Origin: Paenibacillus sinensis
GTDB lineage: Bacteria > Bacillota > Bacilli > Paenibacillales > Paenibacillaceae
Direction: 5' to 3'
Length of the DNA: 64,000 nt
NCBI RefSeq assembly: GCF_019904155.1
Contig: NZ_JAHCMB010000026.1
Span: 120,933 to 184,932, forward strand
Position numbers and translations under genes: made by a program
In this document: positions 8,747 through 17,351 of the stretch, in pieces
Layout of the letters: every line of letters begins with the position of its first letter
How positions within the stretch are numbered: position 1 is the first letter of the stretch
The notes under the pieces: generated by a model
Told to the model about the DNA's origin: nothing
Database searches by the model: none
What the model saw: the letters and a program-made list of their open reading frames with translations, nothing else

Positions 8747-8760
8747 AGCGTTGTTGCTGA

Positions 8761-8784
8761 ATTAGTAAATTAGTAAATTAGTAA
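8761..8784. repeat. Three tandem copies of ATTAGTAA
   Basis: Exact 8-bp tandem repeat, three units, in the untranslated leader of the gene at 8851. It may be a slippage-prone microsatellite or part of a regulatory site; nothing in the sequence decides. Confidence 0.8.
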
Positions 8785-8850
8785 TTAAGAAATCGGTAAT
8801 CAATAAGTGAACGAAGTTCATCAGAACCAAAGGACGGGTGAAATTTAATT

Positions 8851-9330
8851 ATGAAAATTCCGACAACGCTCAAACATAAACCGGTCATCGTATCCGAGAA
8901 CTATGAACACGTAGACGGCCGTAATTCAAATCAGACCGATGCCAAGGGGCTTTCACTGGGTCTTGCCCAGTGGAATGACCGCGGGAAAGTCGATATTTCG
9001 GCCAAAGTATGGCGCTATACCGGCGAGAAATGGTCCCGCCAGTCGGAGGAGCTTCCGCTTCACCGGGTGCTGGATCTCGCTATTCTGGTCGCGCGCAGCA
9101 TGGAGCATTTTCGCGAGGCCTACCGGTATCCCGAGCTGTATGATCCCGAGAATCCGGTCATCGACCGGATCGGGCTACAGGGCGACGCCATGACGGTATC
9201 GGTATGCACGGACAATGACCACATCAGAGAAGATATCAAGCTGTTCAACCAGGCGCTCAGCGATAACAGCGAATTGATCGGGGAACGGCTGAAGACGCTG
9301 TCCACTATTTTGAAAGAGATGGGTTATTAA
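8851..9330 (+). CDS. DUF6530-like conserved protein
   Basis: A 159-residue soluble protein starting MKIPTTLKHKPVIVSENYEHVDG, followed by 'TDAKGLSLGLAQWNDRGKVDISAKVWRYTGEKWSRQSEE' and a helical C-terminal half. I recognise it as the small conserved Firmicute family annotated DUF6530; no function is known. Its promoter at 8717-8746 is good, and a GIY-YIG protein gene follows 20 bp downstream with its own GGAGG, so the two probably form one transcript ending at the terminator near 9.8 kb. No signal peptide or membrane segment. Confidence 0.75.
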   Translation: MKIPTTLKHKPVIVSENYEHVDGRNSNQTDAKGLSLGLAQWNDRGKVDISAKVWRYTGEKWSRQSEELPLHRVLDLAILVARSMEHFREAYRYPELYDPENPVIDRIGLQGDAMTVSVCTDNDHIREDIKLFNQALSDNSELIGERLKTLSTILKEMGY

Positions 9331-9350
9331 TAATAGAAGGAGGATGTCCA

Positions 9351-9740
9351 ATGCAGCCGGATAAACAGAGGAAAAAAGAGCTTGCTTCGGCTTATGCGCA
9401 GTCTTTTCGCCCGATGGGCGTTTATCAGATCCGGAATGTGAAGAACGGTAAAATTCTGGTGCTCGGCAGCATGGATTTACCCGGAGCGCGAAACCGGCTG
9501 GCCTTCATGCAGCAGACCAAGCTGAATTCCATTATGGAATTGAGGGAGGACTGGAAGGAGTATGGCGGAGATGCCTTTGTCTTTGAAGAGCTCGATCAGA
9601 TCAAGCCTCGCGAAGAGAGCGTTACTGACCGCGCTGAACTGAAGAGCTACCAGGAAGAGGTGGATGCCCTTCTGGAGCTGTGGATCGACAAGCTTCAGCC
9701 CTTCGGAGACAAGGGTTACAATAAACCGAAGCGCAAGTAG
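9351..9740 (+). CDS. GIY-YIG nuclease-fold protein (degenerate motif)
   Basis: A 129-residue protein of the GIY-YIG superfamily found singly in Bacillales. 'MGVYQIRNVKNGKILVLGS' (~23-41) corresponds to the GIY...YIG strands, with 'LVLGS' replacing the usual YIG. 'NRLAFMQQTKLNS' then 'FVFEELDQIKPREES' follow in the positions of the helix and the catalytic-glutamate region. The C-terminus is basic. GIY-YIG domains cut nucleic acids, but the degenerate second motif makes nuclease activity uncertain here. It is transcribed with the DUF6530-like gene just upstream. Confidence 0.72.
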   Translation: MQPDKQRKKELASAYAQSFRPMGVYQIRNVKNGKILVLGSMDLPGARNRLAFMQQTKLNSIMELREDWKEYGGDAFVFEELDQIKPREESVTDRAELKSYQEEVDALLELWIDKLQPFGDKGYNKPKRK

Positions 9741-9774
9741 GGATGCGGCAGCTGTCATATTTTCTCTAATGTCC

Positions 9775-9837
9775 AAAAAAGGCCGTTCACGGCCGGGGAT
9801 GCGGTCAACCGCGCTCCGGCCTCTCGAACGGCCTTTT
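9775..9837. terminator. Bidirectional terminator between convergent genes
   Basis: AAAAAAGGCCGTTC (9775-9788) pairs with GAACGGCCTTTT (9826-9837). A-run on one side and T-run on the other serve both the GIY-YIG gene (plus) and the flavodiiron gene (minus). Confidence 0.85.
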
Positions 9838-9860
9838 ATATGGGTTTCAGACGACGTTTA

Positions 9861-11096
9861 TTATACAGCAGCTCCCGCCGTCTCTGCCGACTCGGCTGCC
9901 AGCGAGGCGCAGATGTCATCCACGAGCTGGTCGAGATCGGCCATTTGCTCCGGCTTGATGGCGGAATGGATGACGAACGGCTCGCCGACAAATTCGATTT
10001 TCTTCATGGATTGAAGGATATCGGTCATTTCATCGACGGCGGCATTGGCCCAGGTGTAATTTCCGACGAGCGACACTTTGCGGTTCTGCAGGTTCAGCGA
10101 GGCCATTTCATGAAGGAGGGCTTGCATGCCGTGGTAAAGGCCCAGATTATAGGTAGGCGAACCGAAGACCAGGTGGCTGAACTTCCAGGCGTCCGCAATG
10201 ATGTAGGAAGGATGGGTCTTGGAGACATCGTACATGCGGATGTCCTTCACCCCGCGGGATGAGAGCTTGCCGGCGATGAGATTCATGGCATTCTCCGTAT
10301 TTCCGTACATGGAAGCATAGACGAGCACGACGCCCTGCTTCTCGGGCTGGTAAGAGCTCCATTGCCGGTATTTGCCGACAATATAATCCAGGTTGTCGCG
10401 CCATACCGGTCCGTGAAGCGGACAGATCATCTTGATGTCAACCTTGCCGAGCTTCTTGAGCGCCGTCTGCACCTGGGCACCATACTTGCCGACGATATTG
10501 GAATAATATCGGCGGGATTCTTCCAGATAGACGCCATCAAAATCCGTCTGATCGCTGAAAATATTGCCTGACAGCGAGCCGAAGCAGCCGAAGGCGTCCG
10601 CCGAGAAGAGAATGCTCTCCGACACCTCGTAGCTGAACATGACCTCCGGCCAGTGCACGAATGGAGTCATGAAGAAGCGCAGCGTCCGGGAGCCGAGCGC
10701 AAGCTCGTCGCCCTCTTTTACAATAATATAACGATCGGGCTCGCTGAAGGTGTAGAACTGCTCCATGAACTGAAAGGTCTTCTTGTTGCCAACGAGCTTC
10801 ATCTCCGGATAGCGGCGGAGCAGCTCTTCGATATTGGCGCAGTGGTCGGGCTCCATATGGTTCACCACCAGATAATCCAGCGGCCGTCCTTCCAGTACGA
10901 ACTCGATGTTCTCCAGAAACTGCGCGCTGATCGCGGCGTCCACCGTGTCCATCAGCGCGGTTTTGTCATCCATAATGAGGTAGGAGTTATAGGCGACTCC
11001 GTTTGGCAGCGGGAACATGTTCTCGAATCTCTCCAGCCTCTTGTCCGTTCCGCCCACCCAATAAATCCCCGAGGCGATCGCTTGCACACAGTACAT
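9861..11096 (-). CDS. FprA-type flavodiiron protein
   Basis: A 411-residue A-type flavoprotein: metallo-beta-lactamase-like domain (1-~250) and flavodoxin domain (~255-400). Diiron ligands are visible in 'NHMEPDHC' (H-x-E-x-D-H, ~79-86), 'FVHWPE' (~147), 'SADAFG' (~166) and 'PLHGP' (~228). The FMN-binding phosphate loop is 'YASMYGNTENAM' (~262). Such enzymes reduce O2 to water or NO to N2O, taking electrons from rubredoxin or a reductase, and protect against oxidative or nitrosative stress. No rubredoxin gene is adjacent. Start ATG 11096 follows GGAGGGACAACGAA on the minus strand. The 282-bp AT-rich upstream gap probably holds the promoters of both divergent units. Confidence 0.92.
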   Translation of the reverse strand: MYCVQAIASGIYWVGGTDKRLERFENMFPLPNGVAYNSYLIMDDKTALMDTVDAAISAQFLENIEFVLEGRPLDYLVVNHMEPDHCANIEELLRRYPEMKLVGNKKTFQFMEQFYTFSEPDRYIIVKEGDELALGSRTLRFFMTPFVHWPEVMFSYEVSESILFSADAFGCFGSLSGNIFSDQTDFDGVYLEESRRYYSNIVGKYGAQVQTALKKLGKVDIKMICPLHGPVWRDNLDYIVGKYRQWSSYQPEKQGVVLVYASMYGNTENAMNLIAGKLSSRGVKDIRMYDVSKTHPSYIIADAWKFSHLVFGSPTYNLGLYHGMQALLHEMASLNLQNRKVSLVGNYTWANAAVDEMTDILQSMKKIEFVGEPFVIHSAIKPEQMADLDQLVDDICASLAAESAETAGAAV

Positions 11097-11339
11097 TTCG
11101 TTGTCCCTCCAAATTCCTAAAATTTTTCTAATACTATATCAAGAACGAGAGAGAAAAAAATTGACAAATATCATGCCCTCCATCAAATAGGAATCAATTA
11201 ATGAAATAAGAGAATCAAGAAATGGTATTTAATTATCATATATTTTATTATGAAATATTTTTACCGTGAGTTAGCATTGTACTGACACCTTATTAACAAT
11301 CCGTCTCTATACTTGGACAGGTAGAGCAATCCAATAGAT

Positions 11340-11357
11340 TTGACCCCCCAGGGTCAA
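11340..11357. promoter_or_regulatory. Palindrome just upstream of the importer operon's ribosome binding site
   Basis: TTGACCC-ccca-GGGTCAA, a perfect 7-bp inverted repeat ending six bases before the AGGAGG of the first importer gene. It could be an operator (the RpiR protein of the same operon is a candidate) or an mRNA hairpin. A TTGACA (11161) lies further up but has no convincing -10 partner. Confidence 0.45.
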
Positions 11358-11378
11358 TCGCTAGGAGGAAATTGTCCA

Positions 11379-12596
11379 ATGCAAACCCGGCTTCACAAGA
11401 AAACCAAGTCCGTATCCGTGGCCCTCTTGCTTACATGTTCGATTATGCTGATGACAGCTTGCGGCGGGAACAACGGCGGCAGTACGAATGCTGCGAGTGA
11501 AACAGCTTCGCCAGTGTCAAGTACCGCAACCGCAACAGCAACAGCAGCCGCAGCAGCAGGCGACGAATCGGCGGATGCCTTGTACGCCAAGGCGAAAGAA
11601 GAGGGCAAAGTGGTAGTCTACTCCACATCCGGACGGGCCAACGATGCCGCCGAGACCTTCATGAAGAAGTATCCCGAAATCAAGGTGGAGGTAAGCAAGG
11701 TCAAGTCGGACGAGATGATGGACAAAGTGTCGAAGGAGCAGGATGCCGGACAGTTTAACCCGGATGTCATTATTACAAAAGAAGTGAGCGGCGCTGTCGA
11801 AGAGGAAATGGTCAAGACCGGCCGTTACATCAAGTATCTGCCGGCGGATATTGCCCCCAAAGTGGACGAGCCTTACCGCACCCAGGCGGAGGCGTATGCC
11901 AATTATGTAGAATTCCGCACATTGTTCTATAATGCCGGTTCTTATACGGAAGCTCCGGTGAAGAACTGGTGGGACTTGACGGCTCCGGAGTTTAAGGGAA
12001 AGGTGTATACCGCCGATCCGCTTAGCTCCCCCGCCTTCATGGATTTGTTCACGACCATGGTAATCCACAGCGATGACATGGCCGCCGCCTATAAAGAGAA
12101 GTTCGGCAAGGATATCGAGCTGCATGGCACTGACAATGCGGGCTACGAGTTCATCAAGAAGCTGTTCGCGAACGGATTGATCGTCCTCAAAGGCAGCGAC
12201 GATGTGCTGGATGCCATCGGCAAAGCCAAGAGCGAGGCGGTTGGAATCGCCGTTTCGGGCGATGTCTCCAAGAACGAGGAGAACGGTTGGAATATCCAGC
12301 CGATCTACGATATCAAGCCGAAGACATCCGTCCCGGATTCAGGCTACCTCTTCATCGCGAACAAAGCGCCTCATGAAGCTGCGGCCAAGCTGTTCATCCG
12401 CTGGATGATGGGAGAGACGGACGGCACCGGAGAAGGGCTGAATCCGTTCAACAAGGTGGGCTCATGGGTACCGCGATCTGATGTCAAGACGGAGAATGCT
12501 GTCTCCTTCGAGCAGCTCAATCTGTGGCTGTTCGATGGCGAGGCGCTGTACAACACCGCTCCCAAAGTGCGCGACTTCTGGATCAAACAGAAATAA
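11379..12596 (+). CDS. ABC importer substrate-binding lipoprotein (FbpA/AfuA-like)
   Basis: A 405-residue lipoprotein. The lipobox is 'LMTACGG' (cysteine ~27), followed by a long Ser/Thr/Ala linker and a type 2 periplasmic-binding fold beginning 'LYAKAKEEGKVVVYSTSGRANDAAETFMKKYP'. That start is shared by ferric-iron, 2-aminoethylphosphonate and hexose-phosphate binders. Start ATG 11379 has AGGAGG 12 bases upstream. It heads an operon with a fused permease, an ATPase, a PHP phosphoesterase and an RpiR regulator. Iron is the default label, but the phosphate-ester context makes a phosphorylated sugar or phosphodiester the more likely ligand (compare AfuA, which looks like an iron binder but binds hexose phosphates). 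That choice is inference. Confidence 0.85.
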   Translation: MQTRLHKKTKSVSVALLLTCSIMLMTACGGNNGGSTNAASETASPVSSTATATATAAAAAGDESADALYAKAKEEGKVVVYSTSGRANDAAETFMKKYPEIKVEVSKVKSDEMMDKVSKEQDAGQFNPDVIITKEVSGAVEEEMVKTGRYIKYLPADIAPKVDEPYRTQAEAYANYVEFRTLFYNAGSYTEAPVKNWWDLTAPEFKGKVYTADPLSSPAFMDLFTTMVIHSDDMAAAYKEKFGKDIELHGTDNAGYEFIKKLFANGLIVLKGSDDVLDAIGKAKSEAVGIAVSGDVSKNEENGWNIQPIYDIKPKTSVPDSGYLFIANKAPHEAAAKLFIRWMMGETDGTGEGLNPFNKVGSWVPRSDVKTENAVSFEQLNLWLFDGEALYNTAPKVRDFWIKQK

Positions 12597-12614
12597 TATA
12601 GGGGAGTGGAAAAA

Positions 12615-14438
12615 ATGCTGGGAATCGGTGAGGCCCCCGTTCGTACCCGAATGCGGAACCGCATCCTGAACCGCTTGCTTAATCCGGTGTATGTGATCGG
12701 GATTCCGGCTCTTCTGGCGTTATCCTATCTGATCGTGTGGCCGGTTCTGAAAATTCTGTATACGACGGTGATCTGGAAGCAGCAGGATACCCGGCTGACG
12801 GGGGAGGCGATGCCGGGTCATTTTACCCTGTACCATTGGACCCGGGTGTTGGCCAGCGATATGAGCTTCTCGCTGTTCTACAAGCCTGTGCTCAACTCGC
12901 TGACGGTCGGCTTTGCCGTCTCCGCGCTGTCTCTGGTCCTTGGCTGCGGCTTGGCCTGGCTGGTCACGCGGACGGATATCCCGCTCAAGCGGGCGATATC
13001 GTTCCTGGCGCTGATTCCGTACCTGCTTCCATCATGGATGCTGTCACAGGCCTGGCTGACCTTCTTCAAGAACGGCAAGATCGGCGGAACGCCGGGCATC
13101 CTGCAATCGCTGATCGGCGTGTCACCTCCGGATTGGCTATCGTATGGTTTCGTTCCGGTCGTCATTACGCTATCGGTTCACGACAGCGTATATTTCTTCC
13201 TCATTGTCGGCTCCGCGTTAAGCACAATGAACTCTCAGCTGGAGGAAGCGGCGAGTGTGGCCGGAGCCAGGAGGCTGACGGTGCTGCGGCGGATTGTTCT
13301 GCCGCTTGTGCTGCCGTCCGTGCTGTCGGGGTTCATCCTGATCTTCACCAAAGCGATCAGTTCTTACGGGGTTCCGGCACTGCTCGGAACGCCCGTCAAC
13401 TTCTATATGATATCGACCATGCTCTATTCCAGCATGCGTTCCAGGCTCTCAACAGAGGCCAATGTGCTCAGCCTGACATTAATGCTGATATCGATGCTGC
13501 TTATTTATCTCAATCAGCGTGCCGTCGGCCGAAGACGCAGTTATGTGACGGTTACCGGCAAGGACGGTCCCCGCACGCCGATCCGGCTGGGCCGGTGGCG
13601 AATTCCGGCCACCGGCGGGCTGATCGTTCTGATGGCTGCCGGGTCCGCCGTTCCGCTGCTTGTTCTGATGCTCCAGACCTTCATGCTCAAGGAAGGAAAC
13701 TACACTCCGGGCAATTTCACGTTCCATTACTGGTGGGGCGGCTCCGATCCGTCGATCAACACCGGGGAAAAAGGCGTTCTGCTGAACGATACGTTCCTGC
13801 TTGCTCTGAAGAACTCGCTGGTGATCGCGGGGGTTGCTTCCGTTGCCGCCGCCATTATCGGCCTGCTGCTGGGTTACGTCGCAGCGCGCGGCAAGGAATC
13901 CTGGATTGGCCGGGCCGTGGATCAAGTTTCGTTCCTGCCCTACCTCATTCCGGGGATTTCACTGGCGGCGATCTATATCAGCATGTTCGCCAAGCCGGGA
14001 CTCTTCATGCCGGCGCTGTACGGAACGATTACTCTGCTGATCCTGATCACGATCGTGAAGGAGCTTCCGTTCACTGTCAAGGCGGGCAGCGCATCGATGA
14101 TGCAGATCGGAGCGGAACTGGAGGAGGCCGCGCGAATCGGCGGCGCCTCCTGGTTCACCCGGCTCCGCCGGATTCTGCTGCCGCTCAGCCGCAAGAGCCT
14201 GGTGTCAACCTTTCTCCTCGTGTTCATCGGCGGGATGAAGGAGATGGAGCTGATTATTATGCTGGTAACACCAAAGACGGAGACGTTGACCACGCTAACC
14301 TTCTACTATGCCGAGAAGGGCTACCAGCAGCTGACGAACGTCATCCTCATGATCATTACCATCATCGTCATTACAGTATATTTCCTTGCGGTCAAGTTCG
14401 GTAAAGCCGACCTGAGCAAGGGAATAGGGGGTGGATAG
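12615..14438 (+). CDS. Fused two-domain ABC permease (FbpB/AfuB-like)
   Basis: A 607-residue inner-membrane permease with two tandem binding-protein-dependent transport domains. Each has an EAA loop: 'EEAASVAGARRLTVLRRIVLPL' (~211-232) and 'EEAARIGGASWFTRLRRILLPL' (~506-527). The duplicated architecture is typical of FbpB/ThiP/AfuB importers. I chose ATG 12615, eight bases after GGGGAG, in preference to GTG 12606, which overlaps that site. It lies 18 bp after the binding protein and its end abuts the ATPase gene, whose ribosome binding site lies inside this coding region. Confidence 0.9.
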   Translation: MLGIGEAPVRTRMRNRILNRLLNPVYVIGIPALLALSYLIVWPVLKILYTTVIWKQQDTRLTGEAMPGHFTLYHWTRVLASDMSFSLFYKPVLNSLTVGFAVSALSLVLGCGLAWLVTRTDIPLKRAISFLALIPYLLPSWMLSQAWLTFFKNGKIGGTPGILQSLIGVSPPDWLSYGFVPVVITLSVHDSVYFFLIVGSALSTMNSQLEEAASVAGARRLTVLRRIVLPLVLPSVLSGFILIFTKAISSYGVPALLGTPVNFYMISTMLYSSMRSRLSTEANVLSLTLMLISMLLIYLNQRAVGRRRSYVTVTGKDGPRTPIRLGRWRIPATGGLIVLMAAGSAVPLLVLMLQTFMLKEGNYTPGNFTFHYWWGGSDPSINTGEKGVLLNDTFLLALKNSLVIAGVASVAAAIIGLLLGYVAARGKESWIGRAVDQVSFLPYLIPGISLAAIYISMFAKPGLFMPALYGTITLLILITIVKELPFTVKAGSASMMQIGAELEEAARIGGASWFTRLRRILLPLSRKSLVSTFLLVFIGGMKEMELIIMLVTPKTETLTTLTFYYAEKGYQQLTNVILMIITIIVITVYFLAVKFGKADLSKGIGGG

Positions 14439-14439
14439 C

Positions 14440-15603
14440 ATGTCCGCGATTGAACTTAACAATCTTCGCGTAAGCCTGCAGAACAAGCCTGTGCTGCATG
14501 GCATCGATCTCACCGTCGAGAAAGGGGAGTTCATGACCTTTCTCGGTCCGTCGGGCTGCGGCAAGACGACGCTGCTCAGAACGATCGCCGGGCTTCATCA
14601 GGCGGAGGCTGGCAGGGTTACCTTAGCCGGCAGAACGGTGGCGGAAGGCGCCTCCGGACTTCATGTCGAGCCCGCCAAGCGGGGCCTCAGCCTGGTGTTT
14701 CAGAGCTATGCGCTGTGGCCGCATATGACTGTCTTTGACAATGTGGCGTTCGGCCTGCAGGTGCGGAGACTGCCGAAGGCGGTCATCGCGGAGAGTGTCG
14801 GAGCCGCGCTGGAGAAGATGCGGATTCCGGAGCTTGCGGGCCGGTATCCCGGCGAATTGTCGGGCGGGCAGCAGCAGCGGGTCGCGATCGCGCGGGCCAT
14901 CGTCACGAAGCCGGACATTCTTCTGCTCGACGAGCCTTTGTCCAATCTGGATGCCAAGCTTCGTGTGGAGATGCGGACCGAGCTGAAACGCATCCATCAG
15001 GAGCTGAACACGACCATTATTTATGTAACCCATGACCAGTATGAGGCCATGTCGCTCTCGACTCGTGTCGCCGTCTTCTTCGGCGGGCAAATCGTACAGG
15101 TCGACAAGCCCCGTGACCTGTACAAGCATCCGCGCACCTTGCAGGTGGCGGAGTTTATCGGCAATGGCGGCCAGCATTTGAATCACTTGAACGGGCGTAT
15201 TGTCTTTGAGAACGGACGGCGTATACTGAAGACACAGATCGGCCAGTTTCCGCTGGAAGGCGGAGGGGCACTGCAAGAAGCCGAAGTGGTCCTTACGATC
15301 AAGCCGGAGGAAATCCGGCTGAGCGAATCTAACTCGCAAGGCAGCGTGCCGGCCGCAGTCGAAGCGGTATTTCCCGCCGGGGCGGAGACGCTGGTGCAGC
15401 TCAGGGCGGGCGAAGCGGTGCTGATGGCCCGGGTGATGGGTGAATCGGATGTAGAACCCGGTGACAGTTGTTATGCCGCACTCCGCAGAGAGCGGCTCAA
15501 TCTTTATGACAAACGGACAGGGAGCCGACTGGAGAACCTTGTTCCGCTAACCCACACATTGGAGGATATACTTCATGAAAATCGACTTTCATATTCACGT
15601 TAA
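14440..15603 (+). CDS. ABC importer ATPase (FbpC/PotA type)
   Basis: A 387-residue ATPase. Walker A 'GPSGCGKTT' (~36-44), Q-loop 'VFQSYALWPHM' (~87-97), signature 'LSGGQQQRVAIARA' (~138), Walker B 'ILLLDEPLSNLD' (~157-168), H-loop 'YVTHDQYEAM' (~191). A C-terminal TOBE-like domain (~285-375) is present. It energises the fused permease upstream. ATG 14440 is one base after the permease stop, preceded by AGGGGGTGG. The coding region overlaps the PHP gene by 29 nt, so expression is translationally coupled. It might also serve the ATPase-less UgpAEB-like importer 4 kb downstream, though nothing in the sequence proves that. Confidence 0.93.
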   Translation: MSAIELNNLRVSLQNKPVLHGIDLTVEKGEFMTFLGPSGCGKTTLLRTIAGLHQAEAGRVTLAGRTVAEGASGLHVEPAKRGLSLVFQSYALWPHMTVFDNVAFGLQVRRLPKAVIAESVGAALEKMRIPELAGRYPGELSGGQQQRVAIARAIVTKPDILLLDEPLSNLDAKLRVEMRTELKRIHQELNTTIIYVTHDQYEAMSLSTRVAVFFGGQIVQVDKPRDLYKHPRTLQVAEFIGNGGQHLNHLNGRIVFENGRRILKTQIGQFPLEGGGALQEAEVVLTIKPEEIRLSESNSQGSVPAAVEAVFPAGAETLVQLRAGEAVLMARVMGESDVEPGDSCYAALRRERLNLYDKRTGSRLENLVPLTHTLEDILHENRLSYSR

Positions 15604-16333
15604 ATTATCCAAAAAGACGGAATTCGACTTGACCCACTTCAACAGCATGCTGGATGAAGCGAAGGCACACGGGCTTGACGCCATAACGCTGACCGAGCAT
15701 TTCAACACCCACCGCTTCGAGGAGGTGTACGGTACGCTGGATCGGCTCTTCCCGTGCAACAATCATTACTACAGCCGGGACGGGTTCAAAATCTTTACAG
15801 GGATGGAGGTCGATGTGGCTGAAGGCGGCCATATTCTTGTCAGCGGACCGAAGGACAAGCTGCTGGAAATCCGCGAACTGCTGGAGGGGCACACGACGGA
15901 GGGCTCCTTCATCCGGCTGGAACAGTTGTTTGAGCTATGTGAACCTCGCGGCATGATGGTGATCGGGGGTCATCCCTTCCGCCAGTCCAATTCGCTGTAT
16001 CAGGTTGAACGGGAGCTGCTTGCCCGGTTCGATGCCTTCGATCTGAACGGCAAGGATCTGCATGAAATCGGCATCGAGGAGAACACTGCGAAGGTCCTGG
16101 GTCTTGGCGCCGAGCTGAACATTCCCGTCGTGGCGGGAAGCGACGCGCACCAAATGTTTCAGGTAGGCTGCGTGTACAACGAATTTGAAGGGGATTTCGA
16201 AACTGTAGCCGAGCTTAAAGAAGCCATCCGGAACGGAGCTTACAAGCGCATTGTGTCGCCAAGTCTTAATCTTCAGGTGCGCGCGGCAAATCTGGTGAAG
16301 CAGCTGCTGAAGAAGAAAGTGGAAGTGGTGTGA
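15575..16333 (+). CDS. PHP-domain phosphoesterase
   Basis: A 252-residue PHP-family protein. Metal-binding motifs are in order: 'DFHIHVKLSK' (H6/H8), 'TLTEHFN' (~40), 'GMEVDV' (~73), 'GGHPF' (~129) and 'GSDAHQ' (~188). PHP enzymes hydrolyse phosphate mono- or diesters using two or three metals. It overlaps the ATPase by 29 nt and has GGAGG eight bases before ATG, so it is co-made with the importer. The simplest idea is that it removes phosphate from, or splits, the imported compound in the cytoplasm. Histidinol phosphatase is an alternative label, but there is no histidine gene here. Confidence 0.85.
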   Translation: MKIDFHIHVKLSKKTEFDLTHFNSMLDEAKAHGLDAITLTEHFNTHRFEEVYGTLDRLFPCNNHYYSRDGFKIFTGMEVDVAEGGHILVSGPKDKLLEIRELLEGHTTEGSFIRLEQLFELCEPRGMMVIGGHPFRQSNSLYQVERELLARFDAFDLNGKDLHEIGIEENTAKVLGLGAELNIPVVAGSDAHQMFQVGCVYNEFEGDFETVAELKEAIRNGAYKRIVSPSLNLQVRAANLVKQLLKKKVEVV

Positions 16334-16363
16334 TCGTAACGCATAAGGCAGGAGATGCTGAAC

Positions 16364-17200
16364 ATGAACACTCTTTTTGAAGGACGAAAGTTCTCGCGCG
16401 GTCACCAGCGGATCGCCGATTATATAACGAAGCATATCGAGGATATTCCGCTTATGGTTGAGGAAGATCTGGCACAGGCCTGCCAAGTGAGCACCTCAAC
16501 CGTATCGCGGTTCTGGGCGGAAATCGGCTCCCGGAATTTAAAGGATTTCAAGCAAAAGGTCAGAGGCGAGCAGTTGTCCTCGTCCGCGCGCAAGCTGCAG
16601 TCCGCCTTCGACAAGCTCGGCGAAGGACAGGGAGCCGGTGCCAGCGTCCTGGAAACGGCGGAATATTTGCGGCAGACGGCGGATCATCTGGAGGAGGGGG
16701 ATTTTGAAGAAGCGGCCGAGACTCTTGGCTCCGCAGCTTCCGTTCACCTCTATGGTCCGGGCTCCGCGGACTGCCTGGCCGCTCTGATGGACTTCCGGCT
16801 CACCCGGTTCGGCGTCAGCGTTCGCCGGATCAGCCGGGGCGGGCACGAGCTGCTTGAGAACCTGCTGCATGTTGGAGAGAAGGATGTCATCGTCATCTTC
16901 GGATTTGTCGCCGAGTCACCGGAAATCGCCGCATTGCTGGATTATGCGAAGGAATGCGGCTGCAGAACCTTGCTGATCACCGATCTTGCGGTCAGCGGCA
17001 TGCTGGAGAAGGCGGATCATGTGCTGTATACCGCACGCGGCCAGTTATGGGAATTCCATTCGATGGTGGCGCCCATTGCCCTGATCGAGACGCTGATTGT
17101 CGCGGTCGGCAAACGCCGGGAGCGGCAGGCCTTCGCCAACGGGGAAGAGCTGAACAGGCTGCGGCAGAAGTACCGGAAATGGCTTCCCAAGCAGGTGTAG
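16364..17200 (+). CDS. MurR/RpiR-family transcriptional regulator
   Basis: A 278-residue regulator: N-terminal RpiR helix-turn-helix ('RIADYITKHIEDIPLMVEEDLAQACQVSTSTVSRFWAEIG', ~12-50) and a C-terminal SIS sugar-phosphate-binding domain (~105-245; 'VHLYGPGSADCLAALMDFRL'). RpiR regulators respond to phosphorylated sugars, supporting a phosphorylated ligand for this operon. ATG 16364 gives nine bases to AGGAG; ATG 16355 would directly abut it. It is the last gene of the operon begun at 11379, ending at a terminator at 17243-17265. It may act at the palindrome at 11340. Confidence 0.88.
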   Translation: MNTLFEGRKFSRGHQRIADYITKHIEDIPLMVEEDLAQACQVSTSTVSRFWAEIGSRNLKDFKQKVRGEQLSSSARKLQSAFDKLGEGQGAGASVLETAEYLRQTADHLEEGDFEEAAETLGSAASVHLYGPGSADCLAALMDFRLTRFGVSVRRISRGGHELLENLLHVGEKDVIVIFGFVAESPEIAALLDYAKECGCRTLLITDLAVSGMLEKADHVLYTARGQLWEFHSMVAPIALIETLIVAVGKRRERQAFANGEELNRLRQKYRKWLPKQV

Positions 17201-17242
17201 CAGGTGTAGCAAGTTCAGCAGGTGCAGAAACTCATATTTAAA

Positions 17243-17265
17243 GGTGCCCTGCGGGGTGCCTTTTT
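17243..17265 (+). terminator. Terminator of the importer-PHP-RpiR operon
   Basis: GGTGCCC-tgcg-GGGTGCC with two wobble pairs, followed by TTTTT. A run of near-repeated GCAGGTGTA units sits just before it at about 17190-17225. Confidence 0.65.
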
Positions 17266-17351
17266 GCCGTCTATCCGATACACTGGGTGTAGAATGGGAA
17301 TGCGGGAGAAGCCAAGGTGGCGGAATCGTTCCTGAACACGGGGGAGATGGC

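Noticed and set aside
12737..14404. Long plus-strand frame (555 codons) inside the fused permease gene
   Set aside because: Different phase of a clearly recognised permease; composition typical of an out-of-frame reading.
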